8,407 nt of DNA from an uncultured Collinsella sp. (lineage in GTDB: Bacteria > Actinomycetota > Coriobacteriia > Coriobacteriales > Coriobacteriaceae), in NCBI GenBank assembly GCA_900764415.1, contig CAAFOA010000043.1:1-8407 (forward strand), in the 5' to 3' direction. The position numbers were made by a program, and so were the translations under genes. Under the pieces are notes generated by a model. That model saw only the letters and a list, made by a program, of their open reading frames with translations. It was not told where the DNA came from and ran no database searches. How positions within the stretch are numbered: position 1 is the first letter of the stretch; each line of letters starts with the position of its first letter. Of the stretch, positions 1 through 6,832 are shown in pieces.

Positions 1-220
1 GCATATATGCGTCCGCACCGCTCGCGACCAGGCCGCTCACCAGCGCCGCCTCGAACATGTAGCTCGAACGACGCGTGTCCTTGCCCACGATCACGCGTGC
101 CTTGCGCTCGCGGTTGGCACCGTAGTACCAACCCACAAAACGGCCGATCTTGTACGCATGCTCTACGGTCAGCCCAACGTTGGCCTCGCCGCGAAATCCG
201 TCGGTGCCAAAGTACTTCAT
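1..220 (-). CDS. glmM: Phosphoglucosamine mutase, N-terminal part (cut by window edge)
   Basis: GlmM converts glucosamine-6-phosphate to glucosamine-1-phosphate in the cytoplasm, on the route to UDP-GlcNAc for peptidoglycan. Only the first 73 residues are present. They start MKYFGTDGFRGEAN, the hallmark N-terminus of bacterial GlmM, and continue to a VGKDTRRSSYMFEAAL segment typical of domain 1 of the alpha-D-phosphohexomutases. The catalytic phosphoserine loop, near residue 100 in this family, lies beyond the window. The ATG at 220 is supported by the family N-terminus and by an AGGA at 231-234 on the opposite strand, 10 nt upstream. That AGGA lies inside the last codons of the DUF4012 gene, whose TAA is only 3 nt away, so the two genes are probably cotranscribed and translationally coupled. 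No separate promoter is visible. Family assignment is secure; the homologous enzyme phosphomannomutase is a less likely alternative. Confidence 0.9.
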   Translation of the reverse strand, partial: MKYFGTDGFRGEANVGLTVEHAYKIGRFVGWYYGANRERKARVIVGKDTRRSSYMFEAALVSGLVASGADAYM

Positions 221-223
221 ATC

Positions 224-2581
224 TTACTTATCCTGTTCGAACGTTTGAGCGGTTGGCGTGGTGCGAACCTTAAGCTCTTTGTGCCCAGAGTCCTTCGAAG
301 TCGTGACCGTGTACTCGACCTTTATGTCTTGTCCAAGAAGCATGTGGACGCCGCCCCATGCAACCTTCAGGCCATCGTGCGTCGCTTCGTTCATCTCGAT
401 AGAACCGGAGCCCGAAGTCTTAATGTCCGAAATGCTGCCTCCCGCGGGAGCATAGAGATAGAGCCTCAGCACCTCGTCATCAATATCCTCGCTAATGCCG
501 TTATGGCCCCGGAAATAACCAGGCATCTCGGCCTTCTCCTGAGGGGTCATCGTGTTCTTGAGCGTGGTGGTCACTCGATACGTCGTCGAACCATCGGCAT
601 TTTCAACCGAAGAATCGATGGTGACTCGCTTATCAAGGAACCAATCCATCTTTGAATAGCTGTAGTTGTTCACAAAGACGCCCAAGATCGGAGCCTCAGA
701 CGCATCGTTTTGGAGAGCGCCGGAAATGCCAAGGGCCTTCGCGGCCTTTTCCTCGTCATCGTTTCTCGAATACATGAGGATGCGGCCCTCGGAAGCACCC
801 TTTTCGATGGCGGCAGCGATCTTAGTAATATCGCTGGAGCCCAGTTCGTCCACGATCTTGTTAAAAGCCGAGCCGGCAACCGCCGCAAAAATGGCGTCCT
901 GTTCCTCTACCGGGTAATTCCAATAAATATCGTGCAGCAGCACCTTTGCAGCGTTGCTTCCATCGACGACGGTACCGTCGGGAAGCTGCGTGCCGCCCAC
1001 AATGTCGAGCATATACTGCAAAAATACCGGATCGACTGCAAATACGCCGTCGATGTCATCTCCAACAATGGCCTTCTGCATATCGCTGGCAAGCTGAGCC
1101 GCACGCGGATAATCGGGTGTCATCGTAACGTCGCCCATCGTGTATCCGAGCGTGTTGAATCCGGTCAGGCCCCATCCGGTCGTGAACAAGTTTGCCTCTT
1201 CATCGGTGATGGAAAGCGGACTCAAAGGCTCTTTCATCATGTCGACTTTGACAAAATCACCCAGTTCGAGCTTGCCATCTGTTACCGACATCACGCCGCG
1301 AGAACCCGGGAAACCGCCGCAGGCGCGGATCTCGACATTGCTCATCGCGAGCACAAGATAATGACGCGTCTGGCCGTTGGCGCCGAGCATCTGGGGCAGA
1401 ACGGGGGCGACCTTCTCCGCCGCGTCGACTGCACCGTCCAGGGTGGCAAAGCCGTCCTTTGCCTTATCGACCAGCTCGGTCACCTGGGCGATATGCGTAT
1501 CGCCAATACCCTGCACCTTTTTGTTGGCGCTCTTGAACGCCTTCGAGCTATCGGAGAGCGAATCGGCGACCGCCTGCAGCGCGGACACGTTGATTGTTCC
1601 GTCCTGGAACAGCTTGCCGGGCGTTGCCTGAGCGAGATTATCGGCCATGGGGACCAGCGCGCCGCTCGAAACATCGGACAGAGCGTCGATCATGGTACGG
1701 GCGGCGTTAATATCGCTGCCGTACACCGGGATGAACGAGGCCATCGTCCACACCGGGCTCGAGGTCTCCTTCTTCATGCTGTTGCAAAGCTCGTCGATCT
1801 TTTTCGCATCGTCGGGCAGGGTCGAAAAATCGCCCGACGTGACCTTGTCCTTAAGGCCGCCGACGATCTCGACAGTTTCCTTTGCCTGGCTCTTCACGGT
1901 ATTTGCCGAGTTAAGCAGCATGAAGCCGCTCACGCCAAACGCGACAAGAACCACCGCGACGATGGCAGCGACAACGGCTGCAACGCGGCGCTTCTTGCGC
2001 TCGCCCTTGCGATGGCGATGGCGAACCAAGCCGTTCGAGGTCGGGCTCGTCGAGGAATCGCCGCCGTAGTTCAAGCCAAAATCGTAATAATCTTCTTTAG
2101 CGCCCGAGCCCTTAAACTCGGCACCGTCGTCATTGAGACGGGCAAACGTGCCAGTTTCGGAAGCGCCCGTATAGATAGTGCCTAGGTTACCCGTAAGCCC
2201 TGCGTCTCCAGCAGAAGAAGCACTATCGGCGGGATTGGCAGAGTTGATGGGGCCGGCGTTGTGGGCGCGATGAGCGTTGTTAGCGGGGCCAGTGGGGCCG
2301 GCGACATTTGCACCGCCCGTTGGCGCTGGACGGACTCCGGCCGACGAAGCCGCAGAGCCCGCCCCGCCCGGAAATGCCTGCCTGCCTACGCGACCAGCCT
2401 GTTTTGCCTTTTGAGACTGTTCGTACAGAGCGGCAAACATCGCCGTTTCGCCCGGAGACGTACGGTTGCCAGCACCGTTTTGGCTGGATCCACTCGGTAC
2501 GCCAGCGCTTCCAGTCCCATTTGAACGCGGCGGAACTGCAGAGCGCTCGCCGTCGCCGTTCTTAAAGTGGTTACCAGCCAT
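224..2581 (-). CDS. DUF4012 domain protein, single-pass membrane anchored
   Basis: This 785-residue protein has three visible parts. Residues 1-187 are low-complexity, rich in Gly, Ala, Ser, Asn and Pro, and probably disordered in the cytoplasm. A basic stretch at 188-200 (RHRHRKGERKKRRV covers most of it) precedes one hydrophobic helix at about 199-223, giving a type II signal-anchor topology. The rest should be outside the cell: a helical region, then the DUF4012 core with its signature YLVLAMSNVEIRACGGFPGS at 408-427, and a beta-rich C-terminus. DUF4012 proteins occur in actinobacterial and related surface-polysaccharide settings, but I know of no assigned reaction. The position directly upstream of glmM suggests a link to envelope or amino-sugar metabolism (inference). 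The ATG at 2581 has GAGGA 7 nt upstream. The domain call is firm; function is unknown. Confidence 0.88.
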   Translation of the reverse strand: MAGNHFKNGDGERSAVPPRSNGTGSAGVPSGSSQNGAGNRTSPGETAMFAALYEQSQKAKQAGRVGRQAFPGGAGSAASSAGVRPAPTGGANVAGPTGPANNAHRAHNAGPINSANPADSASSAGDAGLTGNLGTIYTGASETGTFARLNDDGAEFKGSGAKEDYYDFGLNYGGDSSTSPTSNGLVRHRHRKGERKKRRVAAVVAAIVAVVLVAFGVSGFMLLNSANTVKSQAKETVEIVGGLKDKVTSGDFSTLPDDAKKIDELCNSMKKETSSPVWTMASFIPVYGSDINAARTMIDALSDVSSGALVPMADNLAQATPGKLFQDGTINVSALQAVADSLSDSSKAFKSANKKVQGIGDTHIAQVTELVDKAKDGFATLDGAVDAAEKVAPVLPQMLGANGQTRHYLVLAMSNVEIRACGGFPGSRGVMSVTDGKLELGDFVKVDMMKEPLSPLSITDEEANLFTTGWGLTGFNTLGYTMGDVTMTPDYPRAAQLASDMQKAIVGDDIDGVFAVDPVFLQYMLDIVGGTQLPDGTVVDGSNAAKVLLHDIYWNYPVEEQDAIFAAVAGSAFNKIVDELGSSDITKIAAAIEKGASEGRILMYSRNDDEEKAAKALGISGALQNDASEAPILGVFVNNYSYSKMDWFLDKRVTIDSSVENADGSTTYRVTTTLKNTMTPQEKAEMPGYFRGHNGISEDIDDEVLRLYLYAPAGGSISDIKTSGSGSIEMNEATHDGLKVAWGGVHMLLGQDIKVEYTVTTSKDSGHKELKVRTTPTAQTFEQDK

Positions 2582-2582
2582 A

Positions 2583-2593
2583 GAGGAGTCCTC
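2583..2593 (-). promoter_or_regulatory. Palindromic ribosome binding site of the DUF4012 gene
   Basis: Read on the minus strand the sequence is GAGGACTCCTC, ending just before the ATG. GAGGA is the ribosome binding site and TCCTC is its exact complement. A small hairpin (4 bp with a 3-nt loop) could therefore partly hide the site. The palindrome is seen directly; any effect on translation is inference. Confidence 0.4.
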
Positions 2594-2622
2594 GCAATAC
2601 TAAAAGTCAATAACGCTATTAG

Positions 2623-2651
2623 TTTATGACATATTTAGCATCGTCAGTTAA
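2623..2651 (-). promoter_or_regulatory. Weak candidate promoter for the DUF4012-glmM unit
   Basis: On the minus strand TTAACT (2646-2651) and CATAAA (2623-2628) are separated by 17 nt, each matching four of six sigma-70 consensus bases. It lies in the AT-rich part of the 139-bp gap upstream of the DUF4012 gene. The spacing is right but the boxes are poor, so this is only the best candidate seen. Confidence 0.25.
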
Positions 2652-2664
2652 ACTCCAGACGCAG

Positions 2665-2689
2665 GCACCAATTCGCAGAATTGTGGTGC
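2665..2689 (-). terminator. Hairpin after the EamA transporter gene, possible terminator
   Basis: On the minus strand GCACC-ac-AATTC, a TGC loop and GAATTGGTGC form a ten-pair stem with a 2-nt bulge, beginning about 30 nt after the transporter stop codon. No run of T follows, so it is not a classical intrinsic terminator. It could instead slow polymerase, protect a transcript end, or serve as a protein-binding palindrome upstream of the DUF4012 gene. Confidence 0.35.
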
Positions 2690-2720
2690 AACACCGCGTC
2701 CGTCTAGGCAGCGGCGTAAG

Positions 2721-3743
2721 CTATACCGTCAGGAACATCATCACGATGATCATGGCAAAGCCAATCAAGTCGGTCGGCAAAAATACCGTGCCCAGCATAA
2801 CGGCGCTGGTAATGGTTGCCGAGACCGGCTCCACAGTTCCGATGAGACTCGCACGTACGGAGCCGATATCCTTGACGCCCTGCATATAGAGCATATACGC
2901 CAGGAAAGAGCCCACGATCACAAACACCGCGAGCGCTTCGACGGCAGCAGTATCGAGGGCCGGCATATGAGCCCACGGCTGCACAAAGACGCTCGAAACG
3001 ACACCCGCCGTAAGCATAGCCGAACCCGTAACAATAGGACTGCCGTATTCGGACAGAATCTTGGCGGGAATCACCGCCATACAGGCGGCGCTAACCGCAC
3101 ACATAAGGCCTGCGACCAGGCCAAGCGGCGAGATGCTCAGACTGGTAGGGTCGCCGCCGGTAGCGATTAAAAAGGTGCCGCCCAGGGCCAGCCCAATGCC
3201 AACGGCCTCACGCACGCGAGGCATGCGATGGTCGATCACGCAGGCGTAGCCCATAATGATGACCAGCTGCAGGCACTGGAGCACCGTCGCGGTTCCGGCG
3301 TTCGTCAGGCGCACGGCCGAAAGATAGCAAAACTGGTTGAACAGCAGGCCAAAGGCGGTAAAGAGCAGCAGCTGCTTGCGATCGGCGGGTGTGGTCCAGA
3401 GCTTAATCAGGCGCTCGCGGTCGCGCGTAACAACCACGGCCATAAAGAGTAGACCGGCGAGAATCTGGCGCACGCTCATAAGCCACAAGGTGTCGACGTG
3501 ATAGGTATCGAACAGAAAGCTCGCGCTGGTGCCCGAGAAGCCCCAAAACGAACCGCCCACCAGCGTAGCCAGGACGCCCGTGATCATCTTACGCGTCGAA
3601 GCGCTGTTCAGGCGCTCGCGCCAGGCGCGGCGGATGCTGCGGCTGAGCTCATCGGTGCCCTCGGGCACATCAATGTTCGATATATCGGTCATCGGCACCG
3701 AAGCCCCTGTGCCTTCGACCTGCTCGACACGCTCTTTGCTCAT
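2721..3743 (-). CDS. EamA/DMT-superfamily transporter
   Basis: A 340-residue inner-membrane carrier of the drug/metabolite transporter superfamily, with two EamA repeats of about five helices each (roughly residues 55-195 and 208-338) after a hydrophilic 50-residue N-terminal tail. Family features include GGSFWGFSGTSASFLF at the start of repeat 1, the NAGTATVLQCLQLVIIMGYA helix at 148-167, and VRASLIGTVEPVSATITSAV at 296-315. The Glu that commonly follows this last helix (LGE) is replaced here by LGT. The substrate cannot be read from sequence; relatives export amino acids, metabolites or small drugs. The frame stays open to 3881, but I place the start at the ATG at 3743: it has GGGGGAG at 3748-3754 with a 4-nt spacer, and the upstream residues do not look like transporter. 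The gene appears monocistronic, with an imperfect hairpin downstream. Confidence 0.85.
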   Translation of the reverse strand: MSKERVEQVEGTGASVPMTDISNIDVPEGTDELSRSIRRAWRERLNSASTRKMITGVLATLVGGSFWGFSGTSASFLFDTYHVDTLWLMSVRQILAGLLFMAVVVTRDRERLIKLWTTPADRKQLLLFTAFGLLFNQFCYLSAVRLTNAGTATVLQCLQLVIIMGYACVIDHRMPRVREAVGIGLALGGTFLIATGGDPTSLSISPLGLVAGLMCAVSAACMAVIPAKILSEYGSPIVTGSAMLTAGVVSSVFVQPWAHMPALDTAAVEALAVFVIVGSFLAYMLYMQGVKDIGSVRASLIGTVEPVSATITSAVMLGTVFLPTDLIGFAMIIVMMFLTV

Positions 3744-3814
3744 TCCACTCCCCCGAAACAGCCTGGAAACAATTCGGCTTACCTTACCACGGCAAAGGCA
3801 CCAGCTGGAGGCTT

Positions 3815-3845
3815 GTCTGCTTATCGGTAGGACAATTCCGCAGAC
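3815..3845 (-). other. Hairpin in the transporter 5' region
   Basis: GTCTGC and GCAGAC form a 6-bp stem with a 19-nt loop, about 70 nt upstream of the transporter start and in its likely 5' leader. A second, imperfect pairing (CCTT...GCC with GGTAAGG on the minus strand, around 3783-3799) lies closer to the gene. I could not match this to a known riboswitch class. No convincing -35/-10 pair was found for the gene in 3744-3960. Confidence 0.25.
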
Positions 3846-3959
3846 GTCTTTCCATAGCTCGATACCGCAATGGCCTTGCATTCATACGACAGCCAAATCG
3901 CGGCAGCAGGCTCTTTTGAAATGGATATGACAAAGTCCCCGAATTCCACAATGTAAGCG

Positions 3960-3971
3960 ATTTTTAAAAAT
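3960..3971. repeat. AT palindrome upstream of the tRNA promoter
   Basis: ATTTTTAAAAAT is a perfect 12-bp palindrome ending 4 nt before the tRNA -35 box. A/T-tracts here are where UP elements boost stable-RNA promoters by contacting the RNA polymerase alpha subunit. The palindrome is seen; the UP-element role is inferred. Confidence 0.45.
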
Positions 3972-3975
3972 GTTC

Positions 3976-4004
3976 TTGCCACCGAGTTCAGGCTCCGTTA
4001 TATT
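3976..4004 (+). promoter_or_regulatory. Promoter of the tRNA-Val gene
   Basis: TTGCCA (3976-3981) and TATATT (3999-4004) are separated by exactly 17 nt, a good sigma-70 match. Initiation about 7 nt after the -10 box would leave a leader of roughly 20 nt before the mature tRNA at 4034. Confidence 0.8.
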
Positions 4005-4033
4005 ATTCCTTGCGCACTTGCGCACCCTTGATC

Positions 4034-4108
4034 GGGCGTTTAGCTCAGGGGGAGAGCGCTTCCCTGACACGGAAGAGGTCAGAAGTTCAAATCTTCTAAC
4101 GCCCACCA
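4034..4108 (+). tRNA. tRNA-Val (anticodon GAC)
   Basis: The 75 nt fold as a standard cloverleaf: acceptor GGGCGTT with AACGCCC, D stem GCTC/GAGC, anticodon stem CTTCC/GGAAG around loop CTGACAC, a 5-nt variable region, and T stem AGAAG/CTTCT around TTCAAAT. The anticodon GAC decodes valine GUC and GUU codons. Discriminator A and the CCA end (4106-4108) are encoded. The unit has its own promoter and terminator and stands alone. I saw no second copy of its 3' end in the window that would mark an integrated element. Confidence 0.97.
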
Positions 4109-4116
4109 AATGTTCG

Positions 4117-4152
4117 CAGCTCAGAGGCTTCGCCTCTGAGCTGTTTTGTTTT
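4117..4152 (+). terminator. Intrinsic terminator of the tRNA-Val gene
   Basis: CAGCTCAGAGGC, a TTC loop and GCCTCTGAGCTG form a perfect 12-bp stem (4117-4143) followed by TTTTGTTTT (4144-4152), starting 8 nt after the tRNA CCA end. This is a textbook rho-independent terminator. Confidence 0.93.
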
Positions 4153-4498
4153 ATGTCGCCAAATCCACTGGCAGCTCCAACCGTCATCGCAACGTAACAT
4201 CAATTCACCTGACAAATAGCCGCCAAACAAATTCAATGCCCCAACATCAACAATAGCCAGGCACAAAACTGCGCCGCAAGCTGCTCCAACCGCCCTGCCC
4301 ATGTACAAAACCGCGTCAGCGACCCAAGTGCCTATCCCGGCTGACTCCGTAGTCAATCAAAACCGCCCCAATAGCCACCGAGGCCGAGACCAACACGTCT
4401 CGAACCCATCCGCACCGCAACTTCTCAGCAAAACGCCGCGATGTCTGTGCCCTGCGGTATCCTTGAGCCACTTGCACCTGCAGCACCAAGGAGCCGCC
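4153..4498. other. 346-bp stretch without a convincing gene
   Basis: This lies between the tRNA terminator and the DUF5710 gene. The plus frame that runs into the DUF5710 gene is open but reads as non-protein-like sequence without a ribosome site. On the minus strand two overlapping frames (about 4316-4531 and 4096-4356) each hold hydrophobic, Ala/Val/Gly-rich segments, but they need a frameshift to join and have no good start. The second runs through the tRNA terminator. The stretch may be a decayed gene or plain spacer. No clear promoter for the DUF5710 gene was found. Confidence 0.4.
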
Positions 4499-5185
4499 AT
4501 GCGCACCGAGCTCGATGTCCCCTTTTCGCACAAAGAAGAAGCCAAGGCGCTGGGCGCCAAATGGGACCGGATCAAGAAAATCTGGTATGTACCCAGCGGC
4601 GTCAACCCCGAGCCCTTTGCCGAGTGGCTGCCCGGTGTTGACCGATCCGACCCCTCAGCGCCGTATGTATATCTAGTACTGGGCAAGCGCGAGTGCTGGA
4701 AGTGTCACAAAGAGACTTCGGTCGCGGCCTTCGGCATTCCCTATCGAACCGATAACGACGAGAGCATCGTCATCGCGCACGCGCCCAACGAAGCCGGGCA
4801 CATTGCCATCAACACGGCCAACGCCAACGCACTCGCCATCGTGCCCGCTCTTGGCTGCGTGCCGAGCGAGATCCGCGACTACCTTCACAAGCGCTGCGGC
4901 TACAAGCCCGTAGGCGCGCGAGCCTCCAAAGCCCCGTCGCTCGGCAACACGTGCACCAGTTGCGACGCGCTGCAAGGCAGCCGCTATCTGTTCGAGGAGC
5001 CCTCGTCCCCGTTTGCCCTCACTGCCATCAACAAGCTGCCGGCACTGGAGTTTGTGCGCGTCGAAGTTGCCGGCGTCTTTGGCGTCCCGGCCGCGCGCAC
5101 CAATTTTGACCAGGCACTCTTTACCTGGGCACGCGACCACCACGCCGAGTTCCACAAGACCCTGTTCGAGGGAATCTACCTGTAG
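4499..5185 (+). CDS. DUF5710 domain protein with two CxxC pairs
   Basis: A 228-residue protein. Residues 4-44 (ELDVPFSHKEEAKALGAKWD, then a segment containing KKIWYVPSGVNPEPFAEWLP) match the short DUF5710 module, which is often fused to primase-, helicase- or antirestriction-like proteins of mobile elements, where it is thought to bind nucleic acid. The remaining 180 residues are unfamiliar. They contain CWKC at 66-69 and CTSC at 152-155, which could together hold one zinc ion, plus lone cysteines at 120 and 133. There is no signal peptide or membrane helix, so it is cytoplasmic. The start at 4499 is chosen because AAGGAG sits 5 nt upstream and the domain begins immediately. It converges with the restriction endonuclease gene, 76 bp apart. 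Its role is unknown; a nucleic-acid-binding function is inference. Confidence 0.8.
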   Translation: MRTELDVPFSHKEEAKALGAKWDRIKKIWYVPSGVNPEPFAEWLPGVDRSDPSAPYVYLVLGKRECWKCHKETSVAAFGIPYRTDNDESIVIAHAPNEAGHIAINTANANALAIVPALGCVPSEIRDYLHKRCGYKPVGARASKAPSLGNTCTSCDALQGSRYLFEEPSSPFALTAINKLPALEFVRVEVAGVFGVPAARTNFDQALFTWARDHHAEFHKTLFEGIYL

Positions 5186-5192
5186 GGCAAGG

Positions 5193-5229
5193 CTCGAAAA
5201 TCGAGTCCAGATATCCTCGAAAATCGAGT
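5193..5229. repeat. Twin 14-bp repeat, each copy a small palindrome
   Basis: CTCGAAAATCGAGT occurs at 5193-5206 and again at 5216-5229, a 23-bp period. Each copy contains the inverted repeat CTCGA-AAA-TCGAG. They fill the gap between the two convergent genes at 5185 and 5262. Arms of one copy can also pair with the other, giving a larger alternative hairpin. There is no T-run typical of terminators. They may act as a two-way transcription barrier or as paired protein-binding sites; both are inference. Confidence 0.7.
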
Positions 5230-5261
5230 ATGCACAGGTAGTTGAATTGCCGACTCGAAGG

Positions 5262-6767
5262 CTACAACCCCAGGATGTGCTCTAGATAGCCTTTGTTAAA
5301 CCAGAACGATTGCCTGGTCATCCAACGTCCATCGGGCAACTCGTAGGCGTTCCTCGCAATGTCGCCGATTTCGGTTCCGTCGGCGAATCTGTACGCAGCT
5401 TTTGAGGTATGCGGGCGAACGTGGACAATCGGGTTGTCCGCCATACCGGGCAGATTGTTGGTCACCTTGAGCTTTCCACTCGCGTCCCGATACGGACTGA
5501 GCTTAACGCCCTCACGAATTACCTTGCGAGTCTCATCCCAGCAGGCCTTTGCGGGGCCCTCGATTTCGTTTGCCGGCATTGCCCAGAATAGGCAGCGGTC
5601 AAGACGCCACTCCCCCTCGTGGTCCTCACGGAACACGACAAAGAAGAAACGGTTGGTCTCAAGGCGCGCACGGAAGGATGACGTTTCCCAATCCTCATTG
5701 ATTAGCTGCTTAAACTCAAACGGAGGGAAAGACATTGCCTGCTCGATGTGTCCCCTCTTATTAACGCGACAAACGCGGACGTTAATCCCAGCCTTAACGA
5801 ACTCCTCGGCAGCATTGCTTTTAATTCCGAGCATTCGATAAACGAGTGTCGTCCATTGCGCCTTGTTTCCCGTGTATTCCAGGCCGTACTGCTCTGCAAT
5901 CTGGCGATCAGTTTCACCATAGTGGCGCTCGATAAGCGCAGTAACGTAGCTTTCGAAATCAATGGACTTGTCGCCGGCCTGGACGATACTCTCGCCAATG
6001 CGCGGAGCACCGAGAACATAGGTATGAAGCACATAGTCCATGTACGAGCGCTTGAGTGAGAAGGCACGACGCTTCGCGCGACGGTGCTCGATCTCGCCCG
6101 TATCGGTGTTGAAGTACTCGTAATACTGGTCAACCCACATCGTCGCTTCGGTTGCGCCCTTTGTGCAGGCGCCCAAGTAGGTGGTCATGCCCTCCGACAG
6201 CTCGTCCGCGCGACCATCCTGAATGTACGAAATGATCTTCTCGTAGTCGGCGCGAATGATCTTCATATCCTCTTCGGGCAGACGAACCATGACTGCACGC
6301 TCAATGCGCTGGTCGTATTTGTCGATGGAGCGGTCACGGCCGTAGTAGATCAGCAGGATATTGCTGAGCTTGGTCTTGAGATGCGAGCTGTCGTAGTCGA
6401 GCGAAACGGGACGGTCGTAGGGAATCATCGTCAAGACAAGACGCTCGCCGGCAGACTTGCGACCATCCTTGAGCACGTCGAAGCATGTTGCCTTGAGTTC
6501 CACACCCGCCTCGGGAAAGTCCGGCCGATCGTCGCTGTTGGCTTTGTAGCCAAAGTAACGCTCCTCGATCAGGGTTCCCATACCGCCCTTGTACTTCTTA
6601 GACCCAAAGTCCTTGGGCGCACTCTCCCCCTCCGGCGCAATGCCAAGCTCGAGAATATCGCGAAACGTCATCCCGTCGAGATTGGCAGCATACCGCTCAA
6701 TGCTTGAGGGGTCAGAAAAATCAGTATCGTCAAGCATGCGCTTGAAATCGAGGTGCTTCTTGGACAT
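5262..6767 (-). CDS. Sau3AI/MutH-family type II restriction endonuclease
   Basis: A 501-residue endonuclease, close to the length I recall for Sau3AI (about 490), predicted to cut unmodified GATC. The catalytic MutH-like domain spans about residues 50-240. GTLIEERYFGYKANSDD leads to PDFPEAGVELKAT, where D83, E90 and K92 have the same spacing as D70, E77, K79 of E. coli MutH; E68 or E69 likely supplies the helix glutamate. A second copy of the fold (about 265-501) keeps the frame of this motif (EEFVKAGINVRVCRV) but has E322, N329 and R331 at the three positions, so it should be inactive, as in Sau3AI, where the C-terminal domain is an effector that binds a second site. The end holds HVRPHTSK and a PDGRWMTRQSFWFNK motif. 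Start at 6767 has GAGAGGA 6 nt upstream; the frame extends further without support. Divergent from its methyltransferase. Family firm; GATC specificity inferred. Confidence 0.93.
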   Translation of the reverse strand: MSKKHLDFKRMLDDTDFSDPSSIERYAANLDGMTFRDILELGIAPEGESAPKDFGSKKYKGGMGTLIEERYFGYKANSDDRPDFPEAGVELKATCFDVLKDGRKSAGERLVLTMIPYDRPVSLDYDSSHLKTKLSNILLIYYGRDRSIDKYDQRIERAVMVRLPEEDMKIIRADYEKIISYIQDGRADELSEGMTTYLGACTKGATEATMWVDQYYEYFNTDTGEIEHRRAKRRAFSLKRSYMDYVLHTYVLGAPRIGESIVQAGDKSIDFESYVTALIERHYGETDRQIAEQYGLEYTGNKAQWTTLVYRMLGIKSNAAEEFVKAGINVRVCRVNKRGHIEQAMSFPPFEFKQLINEDWETSSFRARLETNRFFFVVFREDHEGEWRLDRCLFWAMPANEIEGPAKACWDETRKVIREGVKLSPYRDASGKLKVTNNLPGMADNPIVHVRPHTSKAAYRFADGTEIGDIARNAYELPDGRWMTRQSFWFNKGYLEHILGL

Positions 6768-6832
6768 GGCAAATCCTCTCGAAATAAGACATGATCTAAC
6801 ACGTATGCTACTGTAAATTCGGGTTATACCGT

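Noticed and set aside
710..2185. Plus-strand open frame of 491 codons
   Set aside because: It is antisense to the DUF4012 gene, rich in Arg/His/Ala as expected for a shadow frame in GC-rich DNA, and shows no recognisable domain.
3744..3881. 46-residue N-terminal extension of the transporter
   Set aside because: The extra residues are not transporter-like, and the ATG at 3743 has a strong GGGGGAG ribosome site.
4086..4108. tRNA 3' end as an attachment site
   Set aside because: No second copy of the sequence and no integrase gene were seen in the window.
4673..5155. Minus-strand open frame of 160 codons
   Set aside because: It is antisense to the DUF5710 gene, whose start, ribosome site and domain are well supported.
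6084..6707. Plus-strand open frame of 207 codons
   Set aside because: It is antisense to the catalytic domain of the endonuclease, with no ribosome site or family resemblance.
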